From contig JBNGDI010000011.1 of the NCBI GenBank assembly GCA_049975425.1, positions 21,578 through 85,577 of the forward strand: 64,000 nt of DNA. Direction: 5' to 3'. A program made the translations under genes and the position numbers. Positions 51,484-60,915 of the stretch are shown one piece after another; the stretch's first letter is position 1; every line of letters starts with the position of its first letter. Source of the DNA: HyVt-105 sp049975425. GTDB lineage: Bacteria > Bacteroidota > Bacteroidia > Bacteroidales > VadinHA17. The notes under the pieces are model-generated. The model made no database searches. It was not told the DNA's origin and was given only the letters and a program-made list of their open reading frames with translations.

Positions 51484-52050
51484 CAGATATCCGGCATATA
51501 TCTGTGAAGGCCGGTGTTTGTTCAGGTAAAGACGTGCCGTTCCCACCACCCCTGCCAGCACGATCAGCAAGACCAGTATTCCCGTCAGAACTGCAGACAG
51601 TTTGATCATCATGGCAATCATCAAGCCGGTGAGCCCTCCCATACCAAGCATGTGAAGGGAGATTTTCCAGAACCAGGAAACCACGGCGGTAAGCATAAGC
51701 ATAACAGCTGCCGACTGAATGAATATTTTGATCAGCCCCGAAACCTGAAGTCGCGCCAGCAAATAGCAGGCAATACCATACAGCGCCGCCGCAATCACCA
51801 GGGGAATGGTCCGGTCTTTCGGCCTTTCGGCTGTTATTCCGTGAATAAACTTCCGGTAGTACAGAACAGGGAATAAACTCAGGGGAATCACCACAGTATT
51901 CAGCAGGACGATCAGAAAGATCACTTTTTTAACTTCATAGGGCAGATATGACAGGTATGTGCCCGAATAAAAAATCAGCAACAGCCCGTAAAGGGGGGCG
52001 AAAAGGGGATGGAAAAGAACGGATATGGCCTGTGCAATGATTCTGGGCAT
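51445..52050 (-). CDS. PAP2-like membrane protein
   Basis: 201 residues with about six membrane helices. The end (HMLGMGGLTGLMIAMMI and GTARLYLNKHRPSQIYAGYLSGLGFMLAALLL) resembles the PAP2 lipid-phosphatase C-terminus, in which the SRxxxxxHxxxD motif is replaced by HRPSQIYAGYLSG; the middle acid-phosphatase KxxxxxxRP motif is seen only as ERPKDRTIP. Whether it still hydrolyses lipid phosphates is unclear. It is probably the last gene in a run with rpoN upstream (40 bp). Confidence 0.68.
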   Translation of the reverse strand: MPRIIAQAISVLFHPLFAPLYGLLLIFYSGTYLSYLPYEVKKVIFLIVLLNTVVIPLSLFPVLYYRKFIHGITAERPKDRTIPLVIAAALYGIACYLLARLQVSGLIKIFIQSAAVMLMLTAVVSWFWKISLHMLGMGGLTGLMIAMMIKLSAVLTGILVLLIVLAGVVGTARLYLNKHRPSQIYAGYLSGLGFMLAALLL

Positions 52051-52090
52051 GGTTTTTCTGTTATCATTTCGGGTAAAGATCCGCCGGTGA

Positions 52091-53548
52091 TCATATTTCC
52101 TTTCTCAGGCGGGCCACCGGAATGTGCATCTGCTCCCGGTATTTGGCCACTGTTCGCCGGGCAATGAGGTACCCCCTTTTCCGGAGGATCTCTGCCAGGC
52201 GTTCATCGGTAAGAGGTTTCTTTTTATCTTCTTTATCAATAAAATCCTTCAGGATGCTTTTGATTTCCCGGGTGGATACTTCCTCGCCCGAATCGGTCTG
52301 CAACCCTTCAGAAAAGAAATATTTCAAAGGGAACATCCCGAAATGGGTCTGGATATACTTGCTGTTGGCCACCCGAGAAATGGTGGAAATATCCAGATGG
52401 GTTTTTTCTGCAATATCTTTCAGGATCATCGGCCGCAGCTTTGTTTCATCCCCTTCCATAAAATATTCCCGCTGGTAATCGATGATTGCCTGCATGGTCA
52501 GCATCAGGGTATGTTGCCGCTGTTTGATGGCATCAATGAACCACCGGGCAGAATCAAGTTTCTGCTTCACGAAGGTAATGGCATCTTTCTGCTCCCGGGT
52601 AGCGCGGCCCTTGCTTTTCTGGTAATGCTCCAGCATTTCCGTATACGACCGGTTCAGCCTGAGTTCGGGCACATTTCTGGCATTCAGGCTGAGCTGCAGT
52701 TCGCCGTCTTTGTTCTCCAGGATAAAATCGGGAATGATATGCTGAACCGAACGGTTCATGGGATCGCTGAAAGAGCTGCCGGGCCTGGGATTCAGTTTGA
52801 GGATCTCTTCCATAGCATCCTTAAGCTGGTCTTCATCAATATTCAGGCGGTTAAGGATCTTTTCGTAGTGTTTCTTGGTAAATTCCTGAAAATGGTATTT
52901 CAGGATCTGTTTGGCCAGGGCCACCCGGGAATCATTCTGATCCTTTTCCATAATCTGAAGCAACAGGCATTCCTGCAGGTCACGCGCTCCCACTCCGGGC
53001 GGATCCAGGTCCTGGATGATCCGGAGTATTTCTTCCAGTTCTTCCTCGTTGGTCTGTATGTTCTGACTGAAAGCCAGATCATCGGCAATGGCAGAGACCT
53101 TTCTTCTCAGATATCCGTCTTCATCAATATTCCCGAGAATATATTCAGCCAGCATCTCTTCCTTTCCGGAAAGGACCCGCATACCCAGCTGGCTTTTCAG
53201 ATGTTCGTGAAAAGAATATCCGCCCGAAAAGGGGATCTCTGTCGCTTTATCATCGTCCCGGGAGGTATTGCTCGTATGAAGACGATATGAGGGAATGTCT
53301 TCGTCATTGAGATAATCTTCCAGGGTAAATTCTTCCCCGTCCTTATCGGTTTCTTCTTCTCCCATATCCTCTTCCTGCTCCTCGTACTGGTCGCTCTCGT
53401 CTCCTTCCTCCAGTACAGGATTCTCCTCCAGCTCCTTTTTTATTCGCTGCTCAAGCTGCATAGCAGGTATCTCCAGCAGTTTGATCATCTGGATCTGCTG
53501 CGGGGATAATTTCTGAAGCAGCTTCTGTTGTAGGCTCTGTTTTAACAT
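52091..53548 (-). CDS. rpoN: RNA polymerase sigma-54 factor
   Basis: 485 residues. N-terminal activator-interacting region I (QSLQQKLLQKLSPQQIQMIKLLEIPAMQLEQRI), an acidic linker (about 45-90), core-binding domain (about 130-320), and the C-terminal DNA-binding part with the RpoN-box equivalent RRTVAKYREQMHIPVARLRKE, plus the HTH block DIAEKTHLDISTISRVANSKYIQTHFGMFPLKYFFSEG. Requires AAA+ activators; none is encoded in the window. It has its own promoter box at 53630-53637, downstream of asnS. Confidence 0.97.
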   Translation of the reverse strand: MLKQSLQQKLLQKLSPQQIQMIKLLEIPAMQLEQRIKKELEENPVLEEGDESDQYEEQEEDMGEEETDKDGEEFTLEDYLNDEDIPSYRLHTSNTSRDDDKATEIPFSGGYSFHEHLKSQLGMRVLSGKEEMLAEYILGNIDEDGYLRRKVSAIADDLAFSQNIQTNEEELEEILRIIQDLDPPGVGARDLQECLLLQIMEKDQNDSRVALAKQILKYHFQEFTKKHYEKILNRLNIDEDQLKDAMEEILKLNPRPGSSFSDPMNRSVQHIIPDFILENKDGELQLSLNARNVPELRLNRSYTEMLEHYQKSKGRATREQKDAITFVKQKLDSARWFIDAIKQRQHTLMLTMQAIIDYQREYFMEGDETKLRPMILKDIAEKTHLDISTISRVANSKYIQTHFGMFPLKYFFSEGLQTDSGEEVSTREIKSILKDFIDKEDKKKPLTDERLAEILRKRGYLIARRTVAKYREQMHIPVARLRKEI

Positions 53549-53629
53549 CTTCCTCGCACTGTCTGATCATTCGATGGTCAGCCCGGCGGATAAATTTATT
53601 AATAAAATTTCAATTTACAACGCCTGTGC

Positions 53630-53637
53630 CAAACATA
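53630..53637 (-). promoter_or_regulatory. -7 promoter box for rpoN
   Basis: TATGTTTG on the minus strand fits TAnnTTTG, leaving a leader of about 78 bases before the rpoN ATG at 53548. Confidence 0.5.
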
Positions 53638-53731
53638 ACATTACATCTGAAAATCAAATGCTTATGAAGAGATGCGGTTGGAATGGCCCCTCAGGGTTCC
53701 TGCCCTGAAACCGGTACACCATGCGATATTA

Positions 53732-55126
53732 CTAAAATTCCGCATTTCTGGGTGTACGCGGAAAGGGGATCACATCTCTGATATTCGACATTCCGGTAAT
53801 GAAAAGAATCAGTCGTTCAAAACCGAGGCCGAAACCGCTGTGGGGAGCCGTTCCGAACCTCCGGGTATCGAGGTACCACCAGAGGTCCTTCAAGGGAAGT
53901 CCCATTTCCTGGATCCGCCGGTGCAGGGCTTCGTAATTTTCCTCCCGCTGCGATCCTCCGATGATTTCACCGATACGCGGGAAAAGCACATCCAGCGCCC
54001 GCACGGTTTTGCCGTCCCTGTTCTGCTTCATGTAAAAGGCCTTGATCTCCATGGGATAATCGGTAAGCATCACAGGTTTCCGGAAATGTTTCTCCACCAG
54101 AAACCGTTCGTGCTCTGCCTGCAGGTCGGAACCCCACTGCACCGGGAACTCCCATTTCTGACCTGATTTGACAAGGATATCCATGGCTTCCGTATAACCC
54201 ATCCGCACAAACTCATTGTCGAGAATGAATTGCAGGCGACTCAACAATTCCTTGTCGTACATCTGATTGAGGAATTCCAGGTCATCACTGCAATGTTCCA
54301 TGGCATAGCGCACCAGAAACTTCAGGAAATCTTCCGCCAGGTCCATGTTGTCATGAATATCATAAAAAGCCATTTCGGGTTCTATCATCCAGAACTCGGC
54401 CAGGTGACGGGGAGTATTCGAATTTTCCGCCCGGAAAGTGGGGCCGAAGGTATATATCTCGGAAAGGGCCAGGGCGCCCAGTTCTCCTTCCAGCTGCCCT
54501 GAAACGGTCAGTTTGGTCTCTTTCCCGAAAAAATCCTTTGAATAGTCAACCTTCCCTTCGGGAGTCCGGGGCGGTTTTTCTATATCCAGGGTAGTTACCC
54601 GGAACATCTCCCCGGCCCCTTCCGCATCAGAAGCAGTAATGATAGGGGTGTGCATGTAATAAAACCCCCGGTCGTTAAAATATTTATGGATGGCATAGGC
54701 CATGGCATGCCTGATTCGGAGAACGGCTCCGAAAGTATTTGTACGTGGCCTCAGATGGGCATTTTCTCTGAGGAATTCGAGCGAATGTCCTTTTTTCTGA
54801 AGGGGATACGTTTCCGGATCGGCCGTTCCGTACACTTCAATTTCCTTAGCCCGGATCTCCACCCGCTGCCCCCTGCCCATCGATTCCACCAGGGTGCCGG
54901 TAATCTTTACCGCTGCTCCTGTGTGGATCTGTTTCAGGATATCCTCACTGAATTTTTCCAGGTCAACCACCACCTGCATGTGATGAATGGTGGAACCGTC
55001 ATTCACCGTAAGAAAGGTAACCTTTTTGCTTTCCCGTTTCGAACGCACCCAGCCCATGATACAAACTTCCTTCCCGGTTTCGCCATGAGCCAGCAGGTAA
55101 CGGATTTTAACACGTAATGAATTCAT
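53732..55126 (-). CDS. asnS: asparaginyl-tRNA synthetase
   Basis: 464 residues. Class IIb synthetase with an N-terminal OB-fold (VCIMGWVRSKRESKKVTFLTVNDGS), motif 1 in the AMAYAIHKYFNDRGFYYMHTPIITASDAEGAGEMF stretch, motif 2 in FGPTFRAENSNTPRHLAEFWMIEPEMAF, and motif 3 in GFGLGFERLILFITGMSNIRDVIPFPRTP. The motif-2 FRAENSNTxRHLAEFWM distinguishes AsnRS from AspRS. Length is normal. It has its own promoter box at 55147-55154. Confidence 0.97.
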   Translation of the reverse strand: MNSLRVKIRYLLAHGETGKEVCIMGWVRSKRESKKVTFLTVNDGSTIHHMQVVVDLEKFSEDILKQIHTGAAVKITGTLVESMGRGQRVEIRAKEIEVYGTADPETYPLQKKGHSLEFLRENAHLRPRTNTFGAVLRIRHAMAYAIHKYFNDRGFYYMHTPIITASDAEGAGEMFRVTTLDIEKPPRTPEGKVDYSKDFFGKETKLTVSGQLEGELGALALSEIYTFGPTFRAENSNTPRHLAEFWMIEPEMAFYDIHDNMDLAEDFLKFLVRYAMEHCSDDLEFLNQMYDKELLSRLQFILDNEFVRMGYTEAMDILVKSGQKWEFPVQWGSDLQAEHERFLVEKHFRKPVMLTDYPMEIKAFYMKQNRDGKTVRALDVLFPRIGEIIGGSQREENYEALHRRIQEMGLPLKDLWWYLDTRRFGTAPHSGFGLGFERLILFITGMSNIRDVIPFPRTPRNAEF

Positions 55127-55146
55127 ACCGCATGATTTGTTTTCTG

Positions 55147-55154
55147 CAAAAATA
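55147..55154 (-). promoter_or_regulatory. -7 promoter box for asnS
   Basis: TATTTTTG on the minus strand fits TAnnTTTG, about 20 bases before the asnS ATG. Confidence 0.58.
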
Positions 55155-55299
55155 CGATTTTAAGTGTAACCTCCCTTCTGAGTCCCTGAAAACATGCTGT
55201 ATTTACGATGTTTTTGCATGATGGAAACGGGAAATAAAAAAAATTTCATAAAATTTGCGGAATCACGTACTTTTATTGAAACAAATCCATTCGCGCGAC

Positions 55300-56145
55300 A
55301 TGGAAAAAAGCGGGAAACTGATCATTATTCCCTGGGATTTCAGCCAGGTAGCCTGGAATGCCCTCCAGCACGGCATTAAGATTGCCCGGAATGTAGATAA
55401 CGACATCCAGTTACTGAATATAGTAAAACCGGGCACCCCACCTCAGGAGAAAGAACAGGTTAACGAAAAGCTGAAGGAAGCCGCCGCCGAAGCAGAAAAG
55501 AAATACGGGCTGCTGCCCGGGACCATGGTGCTGGAGGGAAGTATTTTCAGCGACATTGCCGATTATGCTTCCGATAAAAAAGCCAACCTGGTCATCATGG
55601 GTACACACGGGGTGAAAGGCATTCAGAAATTTACGGGAAGCTGGGCCGTAAAAGTCATTGTGGGATCAAAGGTTCCGTTTCTGGTGGTCCAGAAACCGCC
55701 GGAAGACCTGGAAAAATACAGCCGCATCGTTTTCCCCATTGATTTCCGCTCAGAGAATAAGGAAAAGGTATATATGGCCATCTATATGGGGAAGTATTTC
55801 GATTCAAAGATCCATATTCTTAAACCTCCGGTAACCGACCGTAACCTGCTCAGAAAGGTGAATGTAAACCTGAACTTTGCTATTAAGTTTCTTATTCAGA
55901 ATAATATAGATTATTCCATCCATGATTCCCGCAAGGGGGTTAGCCTGGCCAAAGATACCATCCGGTTTGCCGAAGAGATCCGGGCCGACCTCATCATGAT
56001 CATGACTACCAAGAACATCAATTTCAGCGACTACCTTCTGGGTGTACAGGAACAGTCAATCATTGCCAATGCAGCAGGTATACCGGTACTCTGCATCAAT
56101 CCCAAGTCGAACTACGCCAAGGTGGCTCAGTTCATGTACGGATGA
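55300..56145 (+). CDS. universal stress protein, two UspA domains
   Basis: 281 residues from ATG 55300 (MEKSGKLIIIPWDFSQVAWNALQHG); the frame is open to a TTG at 55255, which is less likely. The first domain (about 1-145) has the nucleotide-loop region LVIMGTHGVKGIQKFTGSWAVKVIVGSKVPFLVV, close to G-x2-G-x9-G-S/T of ATP-binding Usp proteins. The second domain (about 150-281, RIVFPIDFRSENKEKVYMAIYMGK...ADLIMIMTTKNINFSDYLLGVQEQSIIANAAGIPVLCIN) lacks the full loop. Common in Bacteroidota as a tandem Usp. It converges on metK with 1 bp between stops. Confidence 0.85.
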   Translation: MEKSGKLIIIPWDFSQVAWNALQHGIKIARNVDNDIQLLNIVKPGTPPQEKEQVNEKLKEAAAEAEKKYGLLPGTMVLEGSIFSDIADYASDKKANLVIMGTHGVKGIQKFTGSWAVKVIVGSKVPFLVVQKPPEDLEKYSRIVFPIDFRSENKEKVYMAIYMGKYFDSKIHILKPPVTDRNLLRKVNVNLNFAIKFLIQNNIDYSIHDSRKGVSLAKDTIRFAEEIRADLIMIMTTKNINFSDYLLGVQEQSIIANAAGIPVLCINPKSNYAKVAQFMYG

Positions 56146-56146
56146 T

Positions 56147-57415
56147 TCATAATCCGAAGGTTCTCCTGATCTCCTCCACGTAATCGAGCTTTTCCCAGGT
56201 AAAATATTCTACCTGTCGTTTTTCAATATATTCCGATTCACAATTGCCGTTCAGGATAAAATCCACCTCGCCCGTTTCGAAATCGCGGCCCATGTGCCCG
56301 TATGCCGCCGTTTTCCGGTAAATAGGGTTTTTCAGTTTCAGCCTTTCGATAATTATGCCCGGGCGAAGGTCGAACAGGGTAAGGATCCGTTCTGCAATTT
56401 GCTCATCTTCCAGGTTCACGTGTGAAGTGCCGAAGGTATTCAGAAACAGACCCACCGGCTCGGCCACTCCAATGGCATAGGCTACCTGTACCAGTACCTC
56501 ATCGCATATCCCCGCTGCAACCATATTTTTGGCAATATGGCGCATAGCATAAGCGGCCGAGCGGTCCACCTTACTGGGGTCCTTGCCGGAAAAAGCACCC
56601 CCGCCATGGGCTCCTTTGCCCCCGTAGGTATCGACAATGATCTTCCGGCCGGTGAGGCCCGTATCTCCGTGGGGACCACCGATGACAAATTTCCCGGTAG
56701 GATTGACATGCAGGCAGTAATCCTCGTTGAATATCTTCCTGATCCGGTCAGGAAGGCGTTTCTTTACCCGTGGGATCAGAATGTTCTTAACATCCTTTTT
56801 AATGGTCTCCAGCATTCGGTCATCGTCGGTACCAAACGGATCATGCTGGGTAGAAACCACCAGGGTGTGCACGCGTGCCGGTTGCATGAACCGGTTGTAT
56901 TCAATGGTAACCTGCGATTTGGAATCGGGACGCAGGTATTTCATCTGCTTTCCTTCGCGCCGTATATCCGCCAGCTCCATAAGCAGCATATTGGCCAGCA
57001 CATGCGACAGGGGCATAAAGTCATCTGTTTCAGTACAGGCATAGCCGAACATCATCCCCTGGTCGCCGGCTCCCTGGTCTTCCGGCTTTTCACGCACCAC
57101 CCCTCTGAAAATATCATCCGACTGCTCATGGATGGAAGAGATCACCCCGCACGAGTCGGCATCGAACATCAGCTCGGGACGGGTGTAGCCTATCCCGCGG
57201 ATCACTTCCCTGGCTACCGATTGCACATCCACATAGGTTCTGGTGCGAACCTCCCCGCTCAGTACCACCAGACCGGTGGTTACCAGGGTTTCCAGAGCAA
57301 CTTTCGATTCGGGGTCCCTGCGCAGGAATTCATCGAGAAGGGCATCGGAAATCTGATCGGCCACCTTGTCGGGATGCCCCTCTGAGACCGATTCCGAGGT
57401 AAACAGATACGGCAT
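56147..57415 (-). CDS. metK: S-adenosylmethionine synthetase
   Basis: 422 residues. Makes SAM from methionine and ATP. Signature regions are SEGHPDKVADQISDALLDEFL, the methionine-loop region GAGDQGMMFGYACTET, and GGGAFSGKDPSKVDRSAAYAMRHIAKNMVA (the GGGAFSGKDxxKVDRSAAY motif). Length is slightly above 390-400 residues because of a C-terminal extension (ILNGNCESEYIEKRQVEYFTWEKLDYVEEIRRTFGL). No riboswitch is evident upstream. Confidence 0.97.
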   Translation of the reverse strand: MPYLFTSESVSEGHPDKVADQISDALLDEFLRRDPESKVALETLVTTGLVVLSGEVRTRTYVDVQSVAREVIRGIGYTRPELMFDADSCGVISSIHEQSDDIFRGVVREKPEDQGAGDQGMMFGYACTETDDFMPLSHVLANMLLMELADIRREGKQMKYLRPDSKSQVTIEYNRFMQPARVHTLVVSTQHDPFGTDDDRMLETIKKDVKNILIPRVKKRLPDRIRKIFNEDYCLHVNPTGKFVIGGPHGDTGLTGRKIIVDTYGGKGAHGGGAFSGKDPSKVDRSAAYAMRHIAKNMVAAGICDEVLVQVAYAIGVAEPVGLFLNTFGTSHVNLEDEQIAERILTLFDLRPGIIIERLKLKNPIYRKTAAYGHMGRDFETGEVDFILNGNCESEYIEKRQVEYFTWEKLDYVEEIRRTFGL

Positions 57416-57481
57416 GGATATCTTTCATTTAGTTAGTTAAAACATAGCTGGTCGGGAAGAATACGGCAGGAAGCAACGGGG

Positions 57482-57508
57482 AAAAATGCACTGTTTTAGC
57501 ATTTTTTT
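57482..57508 (-). terminator. intrinsic terminator after gldA
   Basis: AAAAATGC pairs with GCATTTTT across a 9-base loop, with T-runs on both sides, so it can act in both directions. It lies 125 bp downstream of the gldA stop and upstream of metK. Confidence 0.65.
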
Positions 57509-57633
57509 CAGTGGTTGCAATCAGCCAAATCTTTCCACGCCCACAAATGAAGCGATTATTTATATTTTTTCAAAATAATTAACCCAATTTGTAAAACAGG
57601 GGAAATATGAATCCCTTAGAAACAAGCAATGGA

Positions 57634-58551
57634 TCAATTGTTTCCGGTAAGTTGGCGGAATACTTCTTCCAGGCTCTGTTCCTGCTTCTGCATGGAAAGT
57701 ACCGTGAGCCCGTTATCAACAGCAAAACGGAAAAGGTCTTTGCGGAAACCCTCGCCGGCAGGGCCGCTCACCAGCCATTGGCGGTCATTCAGATACAGTA
57801 CTTTTGAAATGCCGGGTACCGACTGAAGGAGCCCGGCTTCCACCTGGTCTTCCAGCTCGAGTAAAATGGTCTGGGAAGCGACGTTGTCCATCTCCCCGAT
57901 CTCCCCGGCCTGCCTGTCGGCCACGATCTTTCCCTGGTGGATGATCAGGATGTGATGACAGATGGCTTCCACCTCCTGCATGATATGGGTGGAAAGCATC
58001 ACCGTTTTGGAACGGGCCATTTCGGATATAAGGTTCCTTATCTCCACGATCTGGTTCGGGTCAAGGCCGGAAGTGGGTTCATCCAGTATCAGTACCGGCG
58101 GGTCGTGTATCAAAGCCTGTGCCAGGCCAACCCGCTGCCGGTATCCCTTCGAAAGAGCCCCGATCTTTTTGTGAACCTCCCTTCCCAGCCCGGTCATTTC
58201 AATCACTTCTTCCACCCGCGCTTTCCCATTTCTCCCCAGACGATAGACCCCCGCCACCATTCCCAGGTATTCCCGTACATACATATCCGGGTATAGTGGA
58301 TTGTTCTCGGGTAGGTAGCCGATACGCTGCCTCAGCTGTACGTTTTCACCTGAAACTTCCTCTCCCAGGAGCTTTACCCTGCCGCTGTCGGGAGGCACGA
58401 CACCCATAATGATCTTCATCAGGGTGGTTTTCCCGGCTCCGTTGGGCCCGATAAAACCGGCCACTTCCCCGGGAGCTATGCTGAAAGAAACGTGGTCCAG
58501 GGCCTTCTGCTTTCCGAACGACCGGGTAATATCAATAACTTCAATGCCCAT
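57634..58551 (-). CDS. gldA: ABC transporter ATPase, GldA type
   Basis: 305 residues. Walker A GPNGAGKTTLMKI, Q-loop GYLPENNPLYPDMYV, signature LSKGYRQRVGLAQAL, Walker B VLILDEPTSGLDPNQ and His switch LSTHIMQEVEA. The opening IEVIDITRSFGKQKALDHVSFSI and the C-terminal domain (LLELEDQVEAGLLQSVPGISKVLYL...ALLSMQKQEQSLEEVFRQLTGNN pattern) match GldA, the ATPase of the GldAFG exporter needed for gliding in flavobacteria. The permease genes gldF and gldG are not adjacent in the window, so it is unlinked to the T9SS core 48 kb away. Confidence 0.82.
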   Translation of the reverse strand: MGIEVIDITRSFGKQKALDHVSFSIAPGEVAGFIGPNGAGKTTLMKIIMGVVPPDSGRVKLLGEEVSGENVQLRQRIGYLPENNPLYPDMYVREYLGMVAGVYRLGRNGKARVEEVIEMTGLGREVHKKIGALSKGYRQRVGLAQALIHDPPVLILDEPTSGLDPNQIVEIRNLISEMARSKTVMLSTHIMQEVEAICHHILIIHQGKIVADRQAGEIGEMDNVASQTILLELEDQVEAGLLQSVPGISKVLYLNDRQWLVSGPAGEGFRKDLFRFAVDNGLTVLSMQKQEQSLEEVFRQLTGNN

Positions 58552-58812
58552 AATATGAATCCTTTCTGTAAGCCTGTGAACCGAATCAGGCCATAAAATT
58601 ACCTTTTTTCTTTGATTTCCGCGGAAAGAATTCCGAAGACCTTAACCGTCTGTGCAACAGATCCCCGGAACAGATATGGCCATGCCGGCATCTTCTTAAA
58701 ATATGTTAAATCCGAACACATTATGATACACTTCCGGAATAAAGCCCCGACCCGTAGTGTCCAATATATGAAAACCTCACAGAAAAATGAACAAGTTTGA
58801 TACTACTCTGTT

Positions 58813-59265
58813 ATGAATACAAACACCTGTAAAACAAAAACCATGAAAAAAATTATACTGAATACCATCCTCATTCTTGGATTAACGGGTGGAAACGCTA
58901 TGGCCCAGCAGGAATTTCACCGGCTTTACCGGGATAATCCCCGCCATGAAAAAGAACTCAGAAACAAACGCGAGCCGGTAAGGCATTCTTTCACCGGGTT
59001 CCGGACTCACAGCGAATCACAGTCGTTGCGGACTGAACGCCCTGCTCGTCCCGTTTATTTCAGAAGCCCCGCTCCGGCCACCACCCTCGAGCGGTGGATG
59101 CTCGATACAGAGGTGATGTACCGGAGTGTCCGTCTATCCTGTATGGAATATGAACCGGAAACCCGGCTGGAGCAATGGATGCTGGACTTTTACCATGAAG
59201 AAGATCCCGCTCTGGAAGAATGGATGGTAAACATAGATCAGGGAGATTGGTTAGGTAATTGTTAG
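58813..59265 (+). CDS. small secreted protein with LExWM repeats
   Basis: 150 residues; a second ATG at 58843 (MKKIILNTILILGLTGGNAMAQQ) is an equally good start and gives a clean signal peptide. The mature protein is short and basic at first, then carries three copies of an L-E-x-W-M-(L/V)-(D/N) word: LERWMLD, LEQWMLD and LEEWMVN, spaced 30-40 residues apart. I recall similar WM-containing small exported proteins in Bacteroidota but no name or function. It ends before a strong terminator and stands alone on its strand. Confidence 0.6.
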   Translation: MNTNTCKTKTMKKIILNTILILGLTGGNAMAQQEFHRLYRDNPRHEKELRNKREPVRHSFTGFRTHSESQSLRTERPARPVYFRSPAPATTLERWMLDTEVMYRSVRLSCMEYEPETRLEQWMLDFYHEEDPALEEWMVNIDQGDWLGNC

Positions 59266-59303
59266 GGAAATTGTACATTTTATGAAAGACTGATCTTTCT
59301 GCA

Positions 59304-59337
59304 AAAGGCCGTCGCATCGTGTGACGGCCTTTTTTTT
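59304..59337 (+). terminator. intrinsic terminator after the LExWM gene
   Basis: AAAGGCCGTC pairs with GACGGCCTTT across GCATCGTGT, followed by TTTTT. The A-run on its left allows use from either strand. Confidence 0.88.
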
Positions 59338-59394
59338 GTGGTTTTTGCTCCATTTTTCTATTTTCATGCATCCATAACCAAATTATTGCACTTC

Positions 59395-60876
59395 ATGGAC
59401 TACACCCTGATCGGTTTTTTGTTCTACCTGGTGCTGGTACTCGGCGTGGGAATCATTACCTACCGCATCAACCGTTCCCACCAGGATTTCTTTCTGGCAG
59501 GCCGTAAGCTAAGCCCCTGGGTGGTGGCCTTTTCCGAAAGAGCTTCCGGAGAATCGGCCTGGCTCATTCTGGGCCTTCCCGGGGTAGCCTTTGCCGCCGG
59601 CCTTCTGGAAATATGGACCGCCCTGGGGTGTGTGCTGGGAATCCTCATCTACTGGCATGTCATTGCCCGCGGACTGCGGGAACAATCGGAACAATTCCAT
59701 TCCATCACCCTACCTGAATTTTTTGCCTCCAAACTGGGTGGAGGAAAAAACCTCATACGCATAGCAGCCACCCTTATCATCCTTTTCTTCTTCAGCTTTT
59801 ACCTGGCCGCCCAGTTCAACGGAGCAGGGAAAGTGCTCGATGTAACCTTCGGCATCCCTCCCCTGTGGGGTATTGTGATCGGATCGCTGGTGATCATTCT
59901 GTATACCATGATGGGCGGATTTTTTGCCGTGGCATGGACCGACCTCATCCAGGGGATCATCATGATCGGGGCTCTCGTGATCCTGCCTCTGGCGGGACTG
60001 ATCGAACTGCACCAGAACGACCTGTCGCTGGCATCGGCACTGCAAAATGCCCCCCCGGAATATTCGGGCCTTACGGGCGGAACCACCGGATGGGCCGCAG
60101 CGGCCACCGTAATCGGTGGTCTGAGCTGGATGTTCGGATACATGGGGCAACCCCACCTGCTTACCCGGTTTATGTCCATCAAAGACCCGGCCCGCATCCG
60201 GATCGGCCGGCGGATTGCCCTGGCATGGTCTGTTCCCGCCTTCGCGGGCGCCATGCTCATCGGGTTGATTGGCTGGACCATGGATATCAGGCTTGTGCAG
60301 GAAGTAACCGACCCCGTTTCCCAGATTGCCGACAAGGAATTCATCATGCCCTTTCTTACTTCCCGCCTGCTGCCGGCATGGCTGGCCGGAATATTCATCT
60401 CCGGGGCAATCGCCGCTATGATGTCCACCGCCGACAGCCAGCTACTGGTCATCTCCTCCTCGGTGATTGAGGATTTCTACCACCGTACTCTGGGAAAAGA
60501 ACTGACAGGCGAGCGCCTGCTGTTCCTCAGCCGGGCCGTCACCCTGCTGGTTGGCCTGGCGGCCCTGGTGCTGGCCATTACTTCCGACAAGTTCATTTTC
60601 GGCATGGTATCGTATGCCTGGTCGGGTTTGGGCGCTTCTTTCGGTCCGGCACTTCTGTTGCTGCTTTACTGGAAGAGGATTCACTGGAAAGGTGTACTGG
60701 CGGGAATGATCACCGGCACGGTAGTAACGGTAATATGGACGGAAATAGAAATGCTCGATCAGGCCGTTTCCGCACGTTTCGTATCCTTTGTGGCGGCTTT
60801 TCTGGCCGTTGTGGCAGTAAGTCTGCTGGCAGCAAGGCCAGAGAAATCCGGTTCACGGGATCAGCAGGCAGCATGA
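59395..60876 (+). CDS. sodium:solute symporter, PutP-like (SSS family)
   Basis: About 493 residues from ATG 59395 (MDYTLIGFLFYLVLVLGVG); an earlier in-frame GTG at 59338 lies within the terminator tail. About 13 membrane helices. Family blocks: FLAGRKLSPWVVAFSERASGESAWLILGLPG (Na+-site helix), GWAAAATVIGGLSWMFGYMGQPHLLTRFMSIKD (the PutP GQPH-type motif), and FISGAIAAMMSTADSQLLVISSSVIEDFY, the SSS signature. The GQPH motif fits proline or related amino-acid uptake; the substrate is not proven. It is closest to proline permeases. Confidence 0.87.
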   Translation: MDYTLIGFLFYLVLVLGVGIITYRINRSHQDFFLAGRKLSPWVVAFSERASGESAWLILGLPGVAFAAGLLEIWTALGCVLGILIYWHVIARGLREQSEQFHSITLPEFFASKLGGGKNLIRIAATLIILFFFSFYLAAQFNGAGKVLDVTFGIPPLWGIVIGSLVIILYTMMGGFFAVAWTDLIQGIIMIGALVILPLAGLIELHQNDLSLASALQNAPPEYSGLTGGTTGWAAAATVIGGLSWMFGYMGQPHLLTRFMSIKDPARIRIGRRIALAWSVPAFAGAMLIGLIGWTMDIRLVQEVTDPVSQIADKEFIMPFLTSRLLPAWLAGIFISGAIAAMMSTADSQLLVISSSVIEDFYHRTLGKELTGERLLFLSRAVTLLVGLAALVLAITSDKFIFGMVSYAWSGLGASFGPALLLLLYWKRIHWKGVLAGMITGTVVTVIWTEIEMLDQAVSARFVSFVAAFLAVVAVSLLAARPEKSGSRDQQAA

Positions 60877-60915
60877 GATTCTCCGGGTTTTTTTCAGAAT
60901 CACAACTTCCTTTTG

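Noticed and set aside
52124..53290. 388-residue open frame on the plus strand opposite rpoN
   Set aside because: Shadow of sigma-54; composition typical of an antisense frame with no recognisable domain or upstream promoter box.
57416..57633. SAM riboswitch upstream of metK
   Set aside because: The only clear structure is the bidirectional terminator at 57482-57508; no SAM-aptamer-like junction could be traced.
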